DNA of 64,000 nucleotides from Siphonodentalium dalli. Lineage: Eukaryota > Mollusca > Scaphopoda > Gadilida > Siphonodentaliidae. Positions 48,019 through 57,661 of this stretch are shown in pieces (position 1 is the stretch's first letter; each line of letters starts with the position of its first letter). The stretch covers positions 4,706,505 through 4,770,504 of the forward strand of contig CP136061.1 in assembly GCA_032622095.1 (NCBI GenBank), written 5' to 3'. Under the pieces are notes generated by a model. The model was given only the letters and a program-made list of their open reading frames with translations, was not told the origin of the DNA and did no database searches. The translations under genes and the position numbers were made by a program.

Positions 48019-49702
48019 ATGTTGTTTGTGAATAGGTATTAATAGGTTATCGTTAACAAAATAACTTTTTCAATGTATATATAGAATAGGTTGTCGTTTG
48101 TAAATAGGCATTAATATATTGTTAATATAACGTGCTGCAAACACAATTATTTCTTTATAATCTGATAGGCATCATGACGTTTAGATATATAGATCTGGAC
48201 TCCATAGTTTTGACCTTATGATCTTAGACCTGTCAGTAAAGTTAGTTTGTGTTCACAATCGTTTCTGATCCTGCTATATGTGATGTCACAGGTGTTGTTA
48301 GTAAAAAGAGCGTGTCTTTCTGTATAATAAATCATCTCGTTCCCACATGCAGTACGCGCATTATATGATTGTAATATAAAAGAATAGTATATTGGTCGCA
48401 TCATAAACCATGATGTATATGATATTGTAAGTTTGTTCTGGTAAAGTTAAAGTTGCACATATATATATATGTATCTATATATTTTATGTCACAATCATAC
48501 AGCCATTCTATATTGTACACACATCACGTGGAAATGCCAAAAACCGGCTGCCCAAAAGATATAACGTCATGAATATCAGCAAAATAAATTATTAATGTAA
48601 ATAAAAAGAGTCAGTCATTGAACTAAGGGGTTAAATATAACTAAACATAATAAGACTTTATAAAATTAAGCTGTTAAACGTCTGAACCCGAAAGCTATCC
48701 GCAGTAGGCAGCCCTAGCGACGATAAGTATATGTTGTATGGTTTATGCCATTATGGCAAAGGAGATGTCAAGGCCTAGTAACTACTTACTGGGTGGACAG
48801 CACCACACCGACCCGCCGGACTAGCAGGAAAATACTAGTATGAGGGATCGACTGGTAACCGAGAGTGACCCCTCGGCTATCTACATGTCAACAAAGGATA
48901 CAGGATAGTATAACGGCCGATCATTCTGTCGTCATATATGAAAATTTTCACGTGATATGTGTACAAAACAAATGTATGCATAACATGACGGAAAAGGAAC
49001 ATAGCACCAAGATTTATTAGGGATATGGGAATATCTTATTGTTATGCTGTCCAAATTGTAGTACAGGTACATGTTACCCCGTACATCGTGATATGAAATT
49101 TATGAGGCATGATTCGGGAAGTGATTTAGTTGACGCTCTTCATTTTGCATCAAGTTATGGTATTGTGTTATTAGTAGCTGTGTAGCTTAAAAATTATAAT
49201 TTTTTATCTCATCCACTAAGCTATAATATTTTATAGTGTATATAGTAGTCCCTGAGTTCCCGCTAATGAGGGGAGCTGGCTATACTAACATAGGGTGATA
49301 ACAGTCAATGATAAATAGTAGTCAACAATAGGTACAGATATATATATGGTTTATTGTTTAAATAAAAGTAAAAATACAGTGATTCTGATCTGTGAATGTC
49401 GCTAAGCATTTTGAGAGCGCACAGTGAAATGTTTCAGAGAAAGATTTACTACGACCAGGCCGAAATATGTCACAATTACAAAGTTTGGTATGCCAGAAAA
49501 TAACAGTAGGCTACGGTGGTCATCGGAAGCGCCCATGAGTTGTATAATGAACGAAATGAGTCCATTATTATATGATATGGTTTCGACGAGTAAGCGCCTG
49601 ACCCTAGGTCCTCATGACTCGTCACGAAAAGGTGATTACGACCAGTCACCTTCCCGTCCACCAAGCCCAAAAACAGGCCAAAATCAACTCTAAGCTGAGG
49701 AC

Positions 49703-49711
49703 AACCAGATC
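49703..49711. repeat. 9-bp target site duplication, left
   Basis: AACCAGATC, single in the uninterrupted copy (44345-44353) and repeated at 58021-58029. The following AGAATA matches both the element end and the target, so a longer duplication of up to 15 bp cannot be excluded. Confidence 0.85.
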
Positions 49712-50045
49712 AGAATAGCCGTCTCGTTACCTTCACATCTAAAAATAGAATCTTTGGGTCTAAAATTGGTTGTGGGTGTCTCGTTCGCCTCACATCTCAA
49801 AATAGAATCTTTGGGTCTAAAATTGTTTGAGGGTAAATTGTTTGAGGGTAAAATTTTTTGTACTAAAATATTCTCAAAACTTCCAAAATATCAAAACCCA
49901 AAACTTCCAAAATTTCAAAACCCAAAACTTCCAAAATTTCAAAACCCAAAACTTATTTTTCCAAAACAAAAAATTTCAAAACCCCAAAACTTCCAAAAGA
50001 AAAAAATTCAAAACCCCCAAAATTATTTCTCTAAAAAAAAAGTTT
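49712..50045. repeat. Element terminus with ~24-bp minisatellite (left)
   Basis: It contains two related blocks with AATAGAATCTTTGGGTCTAA and three to four units of CTTCCAAAATTTCAAAACCC plus AAAA, ending in A-runs. The mirror is 57662-58020. A/T-strand asymmetry (C/A on one strand) is strong. The frames across it are low-complexity. Confidence 0.85.
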
Positions 50046-50664
50046 AAATAAAAAATTTATAACGAGTTTTCGGTTTCTGATAATCTCGATATTAAAATGT
50101 CGAATGTTTATAAATAGCTTTATACCAATTATATGTGTATGGACAGGTCCGAGTCGCTGTAATGTTGGGCATTGTGAGACAGGTGTGTATTATCGTGAAT
50201 TATTGGAAGTATTGAGATGTACTATGTTGAATCACGAGTGGACGAAAAGGGTAATGTGAAATTACAACCCCCAGAATGAATTGTCATATTCGATGGAACA
50301 TATTGTCAAGTATGTACACACGACATTGTGGGTAACAATGTGTCTTTCACACCTTGCTTTACCAAATGAATTCTATTATATTCCCGTTCACAATTATATG
50401 CCATTCAGAAAACATATCGATTTAATGTCTGAGCAGTATTAGTTGTTTAACGGGTTAGTATCAATTAAGGTTGATAAACTGTGTCATTGTTAGCATTAAC
50501 ACGATAATTAGTTATCCAAAACATGCATACATAATACGTCCAGGTCACTCAATAATAGAAATTGCTTCGGTGTCATTGTTATAACAACATTACGTAATAA
50601 CCACTTATCATTCCATTCACACTTACGCTCATTTTGTATACCAAAAATTTCAATATAATGAAGA

Positions 50665-50702
50665 TGACGAAAAGTTACCTATAATTCTGCTGTGGTTAAG
50701 CC

Positions 50703-50741
<39 letters not shown>

Positions 50742-50880
50742 GTCACCAAGCGACATAACATCCTGCTTTGATGATCCAATGGCCAATGTCCATGAAGATT
50801 TTATTTCCGATGCAAGTCATATTTCCGACTAACTCCTGAAAAGTTACCTATAATTCTGCTGTGGTTAAGCAGTCCATTAT
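50665..50880 (+). pseudogene. Displaced gene fragment in outer left arm
   Basis: A (CAA)n tract (50704-50741), then TCACCAAGCGACATAACATC and sequence encoding MANVHEDFI, copied from the start of the ATPase gene. It is bounded on both sides by GAAAAGTTACCTATAATTCT (50671 and 50839), which also lies next to the element centre. It reads opposite to the left-arm gene. A mirror copy sits at 56845-57040, so the event predates, or was homogenised with, palindrome formation. Confidence 0.85.
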
Positions 50881-51179
50881 TTAGGGCATACCTGTATGTA
50901 GGCCTACCAGTGGATGAATAGTCTGCCGGAGAAGTACTGTGTAGACAGGTCTTGTCGGTAAGAGAGTCAGACGAGAAGTGAAGGCTCGGCTATTAAAACA
51001 TAGTAATGCGATAGCGAACATCAAACGAGTCTGCGCACGCATATCTGTCAAATGATACAATGGCAGTCATTGGTCAATTTATCCCCGGTGTCAGCTCAGT
51101 ACAATAGCAGTCATTGGTCAATTTATCCCCGGTGTCAGCTCAGTACACAATCGGCACGAAGCCGGAGGTCATAATTACT

Positions 51180-51610
51180 CTTACGAATGAAGAGCGTTGA
51201 ACATATACGAAATTATTACACGAATGAACTGAAATTTATATTTCACATCTTACCAACAACAGATACAGACATAGTCATAGTGTTATACTATCTTACATGT
51301 ACCCATGCTATGACATCATTCGAAGGGGCAATACACTCAAGGAGTTAAAGTGACACGAAACAAGGGACGTGATGTAATATTGGTGTATGAATCTTAAAGG
51401 AACACAAGACACTCTAAAGGGACACTCATTATGAATGATTGTTAACAATACAAGCGCACGAATGAAGAGCGTTGAACATATACGAAATTACTACACGAAT
51501 GAACTGAAATTTATATTTCACATCTTACCAACAACAGATACAGACATAGTCATAGTGTTATATTATCTTACATGTACCCATGCTATGACATACTTAAAGG
51601 GGGATAATGC
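51180..51610. repeat. Direct repeat pair, ~275-bp period (left arm)
   Basis: GAATGAAGAGCGTTGAACAT starts at about 51186 and 51461, and each copy runs about 140 bp to CCATGCTATGACAT. The mirror pair lies at about 56100-56250 and 56400-56540. The flanks include paired GACACGAAACAAGGGACGTG/GACACGAGGTAAGGGACGTT stretches. Confidence 0.85.
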
Positions 51611-51759
51611 ACACACGGTGTGTGGAATGTTAAAGTGACACGAGGTAAGGGACGTTATGTAATATTGGTGTGTGAATATTAAAGGAGCATTCTCGCTATA
51701 CAAACCCCCCTCCCCAGTTATAGATATATAACGAAGACGAGAATAACATGTTGATGAAG

Positions 51760-51765
51760 TTTATT
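51760..51765 (-). terminator. Poly(A) signal, left-arm gene
   Basis: AATAAA on the minus strand, 5 nt after the stop codon of the left-arm C-terminal frame. The right arm has the same arrangement. The tight spacing is typical of compact viral or transposon genes. Confidence 0.6.
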
Positions 51766-51770
51766 GAAAT

Positions 51771-52610
51771 TTAATCATTGTCTGAATCTTCGACCGTTAG
51801 ATTTACTTCTAAGAGTTTCTTGAATTTTCTCATCGCTTCATCTGCAGCCCATTCATTATTATATCCGCGTTTGGTCAGTTTGACCATTTTCTTCATGATC
51901 GTGTTATGTATGGGTGATGTTTTCAATCGATACTGGTATTCTATTAATCGTCTATAACTTTTGAGAAACAGAACAAACTCTGTGTCGATGGTATCCTCTT
52001 TTCCCGACATGCTCTCATCTCCCGAAATGCTCTCTTCTTCTTTCACATCATTGGTGACGCGTTTCATCATACTTTTGAATGTGTCCATCTCGTTGACACA
52101 TCGCGCAGCTTTCTTAAGACCGAATACCGTTCTACTACCGACGACATTACCATCTTTTGAATCTGATAGCGTTCCTCGTTCATCTTCATCTGTATCTTCT
52201 CCGAAGAGAGTTGTTTTTGTCTCGGACATAGCTCCGTGTTCATCCGGGTCCTCAGTTAATTTTCGTTTTAACTTATTTTCTTGACACCAGTGTCTCTGAA
52301 CATCATAATGATCTGCGAACAAAAGCCCGCATTCATTACAAGGGTACGACATGTCTTCTCGAATGTCTATACGTTTCTTCTTATTAATTTCATCGAGCTC
52401 ACCAGGTGGCCGTATGTCGTTAGTATAGTCATTATGTTGACCCTGGGGCACAATATAATTATATGTTATGCCCTTCTGTTGACCAGGGAGTTCTCTGTCA
52501 TCGTATTTCATCGCATTCTGTTGACCCTGGGTCTCAGTGTCTTTTGTATGTTTTTTCATCCCATTCTGTTCATCTGGGTGTTCTCTGTCTTTTTGGAGAT
52601 TATATTTCAT
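51771..52610 (-). pseudogene. Left-arm C-terminal half of ATPase gene (out of frame)
   Basis: 279 open codons corresponding to the part of the right-arm protein after about residue 218: the glutamine-rich linker, the second finger and the charged tail ending VEDSDND. It is separated from the ATPase half by a 1-bp deletion near 52693 (an AAAA run in the right arm is AAA here). A 9-bp deletion removes three residues between the finger's third and fourth ligands (HWC here versus H-x4-C in the right arm), which should disable the finger. Confidence 0.9.
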
Positions 52611-52648
52611 GCCATTCCATTCACCCCTATGTTGGTTCGTGTCCTCTT

Positions 52649-53300
52649 TTAGTACATTCTGTCGCAGACGTAATGTGTCCGGTGTTGCGGCTTTAAATCC
52701 ACCAGTAGGTAACCGTACGGTTCACTCGTCGCTTCCGAAAACTCTCGAACCATACGCTGAGGACATTCAGGATACATCTGTCTTGATAATGTTGAAATTA
52801 ATCCCTTGTCGATTGGGTTATTGAACAATACCAAATATTGACAATTTCGTCGTTGCGTTGGATCTTTGTTGTAGTAGAAATTCTGGTTCAAACTTATCAA
52901 AGATAAGTTCAAATGGTGACTTCCTTCGGAATGCAAATCATTAACTCTCTGGTCTTTTGATGAAGTTTGCATCAAGTCATCGAGTATAACTAGATTTTTA
53001 TACCGGGGGTTGATAAGCGAATCCAAGTTTGCTGGTATTCCTCGTATAAAGTTGACCTGAGGGGTGACGGTATACTTTAATTCGTCATATAGGGGCTGAC
53101 AATATTTATAAAACCATATTATTCTGTCAGGTGCGGGTGATATTTTTGAGGCAGACTTTTGTAGTAAGGTTTTCACGAAGTATGTCTTACCACAAGATGT
53201 CGGTCCACTTACACATGCCGTGAATGGATGCTTGAAAATAAAATCTTCATGGACATTGGCCATTGGATCATCAAAGCAGGATGTTATGTCGCTTGGTGGC

Positions 53301-53376
<76 letters not shown>

Positions 53377-53390
53377 GGGGGTGATGATAC

Positions 53391-53423
<33 letters not shown>

Positions 53424-53545
53424 GGCTGATTATACTGTTGTTGTTGTTGTTGTTGTTCTGAAGGCGTGTGTTTAACTTTGATATGACGCTTCAAACTATC
53501 TTGCCAAGCATAGACACTTAAGCACTCTTCACATTGATACTTCAT
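52649..53545 (-). CDS. Left-arm C2H2 finger-polyQ-P-loop ATPase, truncated by frameshift
   Basis: 298 codons from ATG at 53545. Residues 5-26 form a C2H2 finger (C5, C8, H21, H26). Residues about 32-83 are glutamine-rich, broken by YNQP and YHHP. From residue 95 comes the ATPase: Walker A GPTSCGKT (114-121), Walker B ILDDLM, the sensor-like LISLNQNFYY, then NCQYLVLFNNPIDKG and EPYGYLLVDL. This order is typical of A32-like/FtsK-HerA packaging ATPases of eukaryotic DNA viruses and virus-like transposons. A 1-bp deletion replaces the C-terminal half with 13 aberrant residues. It could still give a finger-plus-ATPase protein. The (CAA)n tract is longer than in the right arm. Confidence 0.85.
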
Positions 53546-53817
53546 TTAACTAGTTCAGGCTGTCGTTCACAACGTCTCTTAGTGTTGTTTGTACTGGATA
53601 CAAATTTATCACATTAGCTACAATACAACCTACCTATCCAAATGTCAATGCAATTATGAGTGATTTCAATATGAACACTCTATTATATAGATATGTGTAA
53701 CCTGGTGACTGACATGATGATACAGTTATGCACTAAATAATGGACTGCTTAACCACAGCAGAATTATAGGTAACTTTTCAGGAGTTAGTCGGAAATATGG
53801 CTTGTTGCCATTCATCG

Positions 53818-53893
53818 GAAAGCTCTCGCCGCCGGCGGCGGCGGCGCCGGCGGCGGCGGCGGCGGCACCACCGCCGCAGTAAAATACCGCAAT

Positions 53894-53924
<31 letters not shown>

Positions 53925-53945
53925 GCGAGAGCTTTCCGATGAATG
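53818..53945. repeat. GC-rich central hairpin of the palindrome
   Basis: AGCTCTCGCCGCCGGCGGCG on the left pairs with CGCCGGCGGCGAGAGCT on the right, with (GGC)n/(GCC)n stems. The only clearly unpaired part is a loop of about 26 bp around 53868-53893 (CACCACCGCCGCAGTAAAAT and following). The surrounding 8 kb is AT-rich, so this GC block is exceptional. Both arms' genes begin 330 bp or less from it and point away from it. Confidence 0.9.
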
Positions 53946-54208
53946 GCAACAAGCCATATTTCCGACTAACTCCTGAAAAGTTACCTATAATTCTGCTGTG
54001 GTTAAGCAGTCCATTATTTAGTGCATAACTGTATCATCATGTCAGTCACCAGGTTACACATATCTATATAATAGAGTGTTCATATTGAAATCACTCATAA
54101 TTGCATTGACATTTGGATAGGTAGGTTGTATTGTAGCTAATGTGATAAATTTGTATCCAGTACAAACAACACTAAGAGACGTTGTGAACGACAGCCTGAA
54201 TTAGTTAA

Positions 54209-54334
54209 ATGAAGTATCAATGTGAAGAGTGCTTAAGTGTCTATGCTTGGCAAGATAGTTTGAAGCGTCATATCAAAGTTAAACACACGCCTTCAGAACA
54301 ACAACAACAACAACAACAGTATCATCAGCCATAA
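54209..54334 (+). pseudogene. Right-arm N-terminal finger, cut off by a stop codon
   Basis: ATG at 54209 starts the same C2H2 finger as the left arm (ligands C5, C8, H21, H26) and enters the polyQ tract. CAA has become TAA at 54332-54334 (codon 42), a single C-to-T change. The downstream frame stays open and in register, so the full right-arm gene would otherwise be 54209-55945. Confidence 0.9.
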
Positions 54335-54368
54335 CAACAACAACAACAACAACAGTATCATCACCCCC

Positions 54369-54405
<37 letters not shown>

Positions 54406-54442
54406 GCCACCAAGCGACATAACATCCTGCTTTGATGATCCA

Positions 54443-55945
54443 ATGGCCAATGTCCATGAAGATTTTATTTTCAAGCATCCATTCACGGCATGTGTAAGTG
54501 GACCGACATCTTGTGGTAAGACATACTTCGTGAAAACCTTACTACAAAAGTCTGCCTCAAAAATATCACCCGCACCTGACAGAATAATATGGTTTTATAA
54601 ATATTGGCAGCCCCTATATGACGAATTAAAGTATACCGTCACCCCTCAGGTCAACTTTATACGAGGAATACCAGCAAACTTGGATTCGCTTATCAACCCC
54701 CGGTATAAAAATCTAGTTATACTCGATGACTTGATGCAAACTTCATCAAAAGACCAGAGAGTTAATGATTTGCATTCCGAAGGAAGTCACCATTTGAACT
54801 TATCTTTGATAAGTTTGAACCAGAATTTCTACTACAACAAAGATCCAACGCAACGACGAAATTGTCAATATTTGGTATTGTTCAATAACCCAATCGACAA
54901 GGGATTAATTTCAACATTATCAAGACAGATGTATCCTGAATGTCCTCAGCGTATGGTTCGAGAGTTTTCGGAAGCGACGAGTGAACCGTACGGTTACCTA
55001 CTGGTGGATTTAAAAGCCGCAACACCGGACACATTACGTCTGCGACAGAATGTACTAAAAGAGGACACGAACCAACATAGGGGTGAATGGAATGGCATGA
55101 AATATAATCTCCAAAAAGACAGAGAACACCCAGATGAACAGAATGGGATGAAAAAACATACAAAAGACACTGAGACCCAGGGTCAACAGAATGCGATGAA
55201 ATACGATGACAGAGAACTCCCTGGTCAACAGAAGGGCATAACATATAATTATATTGTGCCCCAGGGTCAACATAATGACTATACTAACGACATACGGCCA
55301 CCTGGTGAGCTCGATGAAATTAATAAGAAGAAACGTATAGACATTCGAGAAGACATGTCGTACCCTTGTAATGAATGCGGGCTTTTGTTCGCAGATCATT
55401 ATGATGTTCAGAGACACGTAAAAAACTGGTGTCAAGAAAATAAGTTAAAACGAAAATTAACTGAGGACCCGGATGAACACGGAGCTATGTCCGAGACAAA
55501 AACAACTCTCTTCGGAGAAGATACAGATGAAGATGAACGAGGAACGCTATCAGATTCAAAAGATGGTAATGTCGTCGGTAGTAGAACGGTATTCGGTCTT
55601 AAGAAAGCTGCGCGATGTGTCAACGAGATGGACACATTCAAAAGTATGATGAAACGCGTCACCAATGATGTGAAAGAAGAAGAGAGCATTTCGGGAGATG
55701 AGAGCATGTCGGGAAAAGAGGATACCATCGACACAGAGTTTGTTCTGTTTCTCAAAAGTTATAGACGATTAATAGAATACCAGTATCGATTGAAAACATC
55801 ACCCATACATAACACGATCATGAAGAAAATGGTCAAACTGACCAAACGCGGATATAATAATGAATGGGCTGCAGATGAAGCGATGAGAAAATTCAAGAAA
55901 CTCTTAGAAGTAAATCTAACGGTCGAAGATTCAGACAATGATTAA
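54443..55945 (+). CDS. Right-arm A32-like P-loop ATPase with C2HC finger
   Basis: 500 codons from the first ATG after the polyQ stop. Residues 1-191 are the ATPase: Walker A GPTSCGKT (20-27), Walker B ILDD (93-96), LISLNQNFYY (122-131), NCQYLVLFNNP (140-150) and PYGYLLVDL (182-190). Residues about 215-290 are a hydrophilic linker with a loose repeat (GQQNAMKY, GQQKGITY, GQHNDYTN). Residues 309-330 form a C2HC finger (C309, C312, H325, C330). The rest is acidic, then basic, ending VEDSDND. Such ATPases power DNA packaging into capsids; no capsid gene is present here. Whether translation starts at 54443 in nature is unknown. Compared with the left arm, W replaces C at residue 55. Confidence 0.88.
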   Translation: MANVHEDFIFKHPFTACVSGPTSCGKTYFVKTLLQKSASKISPAPDRIIWFYKYWQPLYDELKYTVTPQVNFIRGIPANLDSLINPRYKNLVILDDLMQTSSKDQRVNDLHSEGSHHLNLSLISLNQNFYYNKDPTQRRNCQYLVLFNNPIDKGLISTLSRQMYPECPQRMVREFSEATSEPYGYLLVDLKAATPDTLRLRQNVLKEDTNQHRGEWNGMKYNLQKDREHPDEQNGMKKHTKDTETQGQQNAMKYDDRELPGQQKGITYNYIVPQGQHNDYTNDIRPPGELDEINKKKRIDIREDMSYPCNECGLLFADHYDVQRHVKNWCQENKLKRKLTEDPDEHGAMSETKTTLFGEDTDEDERGTLSDSKDGNVVGSRTVFGLKKAARCVNEMDTFKSMMKRVTNDVKEEESISGDESMSGKEDTIDTEFVLFLKSYRRLIEYQYRLKTSPIHNTIMKKMVKLTKRGYNNEWAADEAMRKFKKLLEVNLTVEDSDND

Positions 55946-55950
55946 ATTTC

Positions 55951-55956
55951 AATAAA
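55951..55956 (+). terminator. Poly(A) signal, right-arm gene
   Basis: AATAAA five bases after the TAA stop at 55943-55945, mirrored at 51760-51765. Confidence 0.6.
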
Positions 55957-56039
55957 CTTCATCAACATGTTATTCTCGTCTTCGTTATATATCTATAAGT
56001 GGGGAGGGGGGTTTGTATAGCGAGAATGCTCCTTTAATA

Positions 56040-56550
56040 TTCACACACCAATATTACATAACGTCCCTTACCTCGTGTCACTTTAACATTCCACACACCG
56101 TGTGTGCATTATCCCCCTTTAAGTATGTCATAGCATGGGTACATGTAAGATAATATAACACTATGACTATGTCTGTATCTGTTGTTGGTAAGATGTGAAA
56201 TATAAATTTCAGTTCATTCGTGTAGTAATTTCGTATATGTTCAACGCTCTTCATTCGTGCGCTTGTATTGTTAACATTCATTCATAATGAGTGTCCCTTT
56301 AGAGTGTCTTGTGTTCCTTTAAGATTCATACACCAATATTACATCACGTCCCTTGTTTCGTGTCACTTTAACTCCTTGAGTGTATTGCCCCTTCGAATGA
56401 TGTCATAGCATGGGTACATGTAAATTAGTATAACACTATGACTATGTCTGTATCTGTTGTTGGTAAGATGTGAAATATAAATTTCAGTTCATTCGTGTAA
56501 TAATTTCGTATATGTTCAACGCTCTTCATTCGTAAGAGTAATTATGACCT
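56040..56550. repeat. Direct repeat pair in right arm (mirror of 51180-51610)
   Basis: Two copies of the ATGTCATAGCATGGGTACAT to GTTCAACGCTCTTCATTCGT block, start-to-start about 275-280 bp. Small differences from the left arm exist (for example AATTAGTATAAC against a transition in the left copy). Confidence 0.85.
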
Positions 56551-56844
56551 CCGGCTTCGTGCCGATTGTGTACTGAGCTGACACCGGAAATAAATTGACC
56601 AATGACTGCTATTGTACTGAGCTGACACCGGGGATAAATTGACCAATGACTGCCATTGTATCATTTGACAGATATGCGTGCGCAGACTCGTTTGATGTTC
56701 GCTATCGCATTACTATGTTTTAATAGCCGAGCCTTCACTTCTCGTCTGACTCTCTTACCGACAAGACCTGTCTACACAGTACTTCTCCGGCAAACTATTC
56801 ATCCACTGGTAGGCCTACATACAGGTATGCCCTAAATAATGGAC

Positions 56845-56974
56845 TGCTTAACCACAGCAGAATTATAGGTAACTTTTCAGGAGTTAGTCGGAAATATGAC
56901 TTGCATCGGAAATAAAATCTTCATGGACATTGGCCATTGGATCATCAAAGCAGGATGTTATGTCGCTTGGTGAC

Positions 56975-57010
<36 letters not shown>

Positions 57011-57040
57011 GGCTTAACCACAGCAGAATTATAGGTAACT
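56845..57040 (-). pseudogene. Displaced gene fragment in outer right arm
   Basis: Reverse-oriented counterpart of 50665-50880: (TTG)n tract at about 56977-57010, preceded by sequence complementary to the MANVHEDFI codons and bounded by AGAATTATAGGTAACTTTTC on both sides. Confidence 0.85.
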
Positions 57041-57661
57041 TTTCGTCATCTTCATTATATTGAAATTTTTGGTATACAAAATGAGCGTAAGTGTGAATGG
57101 AATGATAAGTGGTTATTACGTAATGTTGTTATAACAATGACACCGAAGCAATTTCTATTATTGAGTGACCTGGACGTATTATGTATGCATGTTTTGGATA
57201 ACTAATTATCGTGTTAATGCTAACAATGACACAGTTTATCAACCTTAATTGATACTAACCCGTTAAACAACTAATACTGCTCAGACATTAAATCGATATG
57301 TTTTCTGAATGGCATATAATTGTGAACGGGAATATAATAGAATTCATTTGGTAAAGCAAGGTGTGAAAGACACATTGTTACCCACAATGTCGTGTGTACA
57401 TACTTGAAAATATGTTCCATCGAATATGACAATTCATTCTGGGGGTTGTAATTTCACATTACCCTTTTCGTCCACTCGTGATTCAACATAGTACATCTCA
57501 ATACTTCCAATAATTCACGATAATACACACCTGTCTCACAATGCCCAACATTACAGCGACTCGGACCTGTCCATACACATATAATTGGTATAAAGCTATT
57601 TATAAACATTCGACATTTTAATATCGAGATTATCAGAAACCGAAAACTCGTTATAAATTTT

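Larger units (their letters stand above)
45674..48147. repeat. Three tandem ~0.8-kb sub-repeats inside copy 1
   Basis: ATTTCTTTATAATCTGATAG starts near 45674, 46481 and 47320, with a stub at about 48149. Each unit has the hairpin GGTACCATGACTGTACTGTC plus ATGGTAC, a GGGTGGGGTGGGGGTGG run, a C homopolymer and a SINE-like block. Units are about 806, 840 and 829 bp; part of the variation is a deletion of about 58 bp in the SINE of the first. Confidence 0.9.
43375..48732. repeat. 5,358-bp tandem unit, copy 1 (uninterrupted)
   Basis: The sequence from GTTTTATGGTTTATGCCATT (43375) recurs at 48733 with the same order and near-identity, and again at 63301. This copy lacks the two insertions found in copy 2 and so gives the empty sites: the 9-bp AACCAGATC is single at 44345-44353. 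The unit holds three sub-repeats of about 0.8 kb with SINE tails, long G or C homopolymers (44823-44838, 46185-46198) and one 89-codon open frame. No recognisable gene. Confidence 0.95.

Noticed and set aside
49754..50051. Lys/Pro/Gln/Phe-rich frames at the element ends
   Set aside because: Translations of the AT-rich terminal minisatellite (24-bp period), low-complexity and open in more than one frame.
53228..53475. Poly-leucine and poly-valine frames opposite the ATPase gene
   Set aside because: Antisense readings of the (CAA)n polyglutamine tract.
52281..55435. Antisense frames of about 107-126 codons opposite the C-terminal half of the ATPase gene in both arms
   Set aside because: They mirror the real gene and have no recognisable motif. 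Duplication in both arms only reflects the palindrome.
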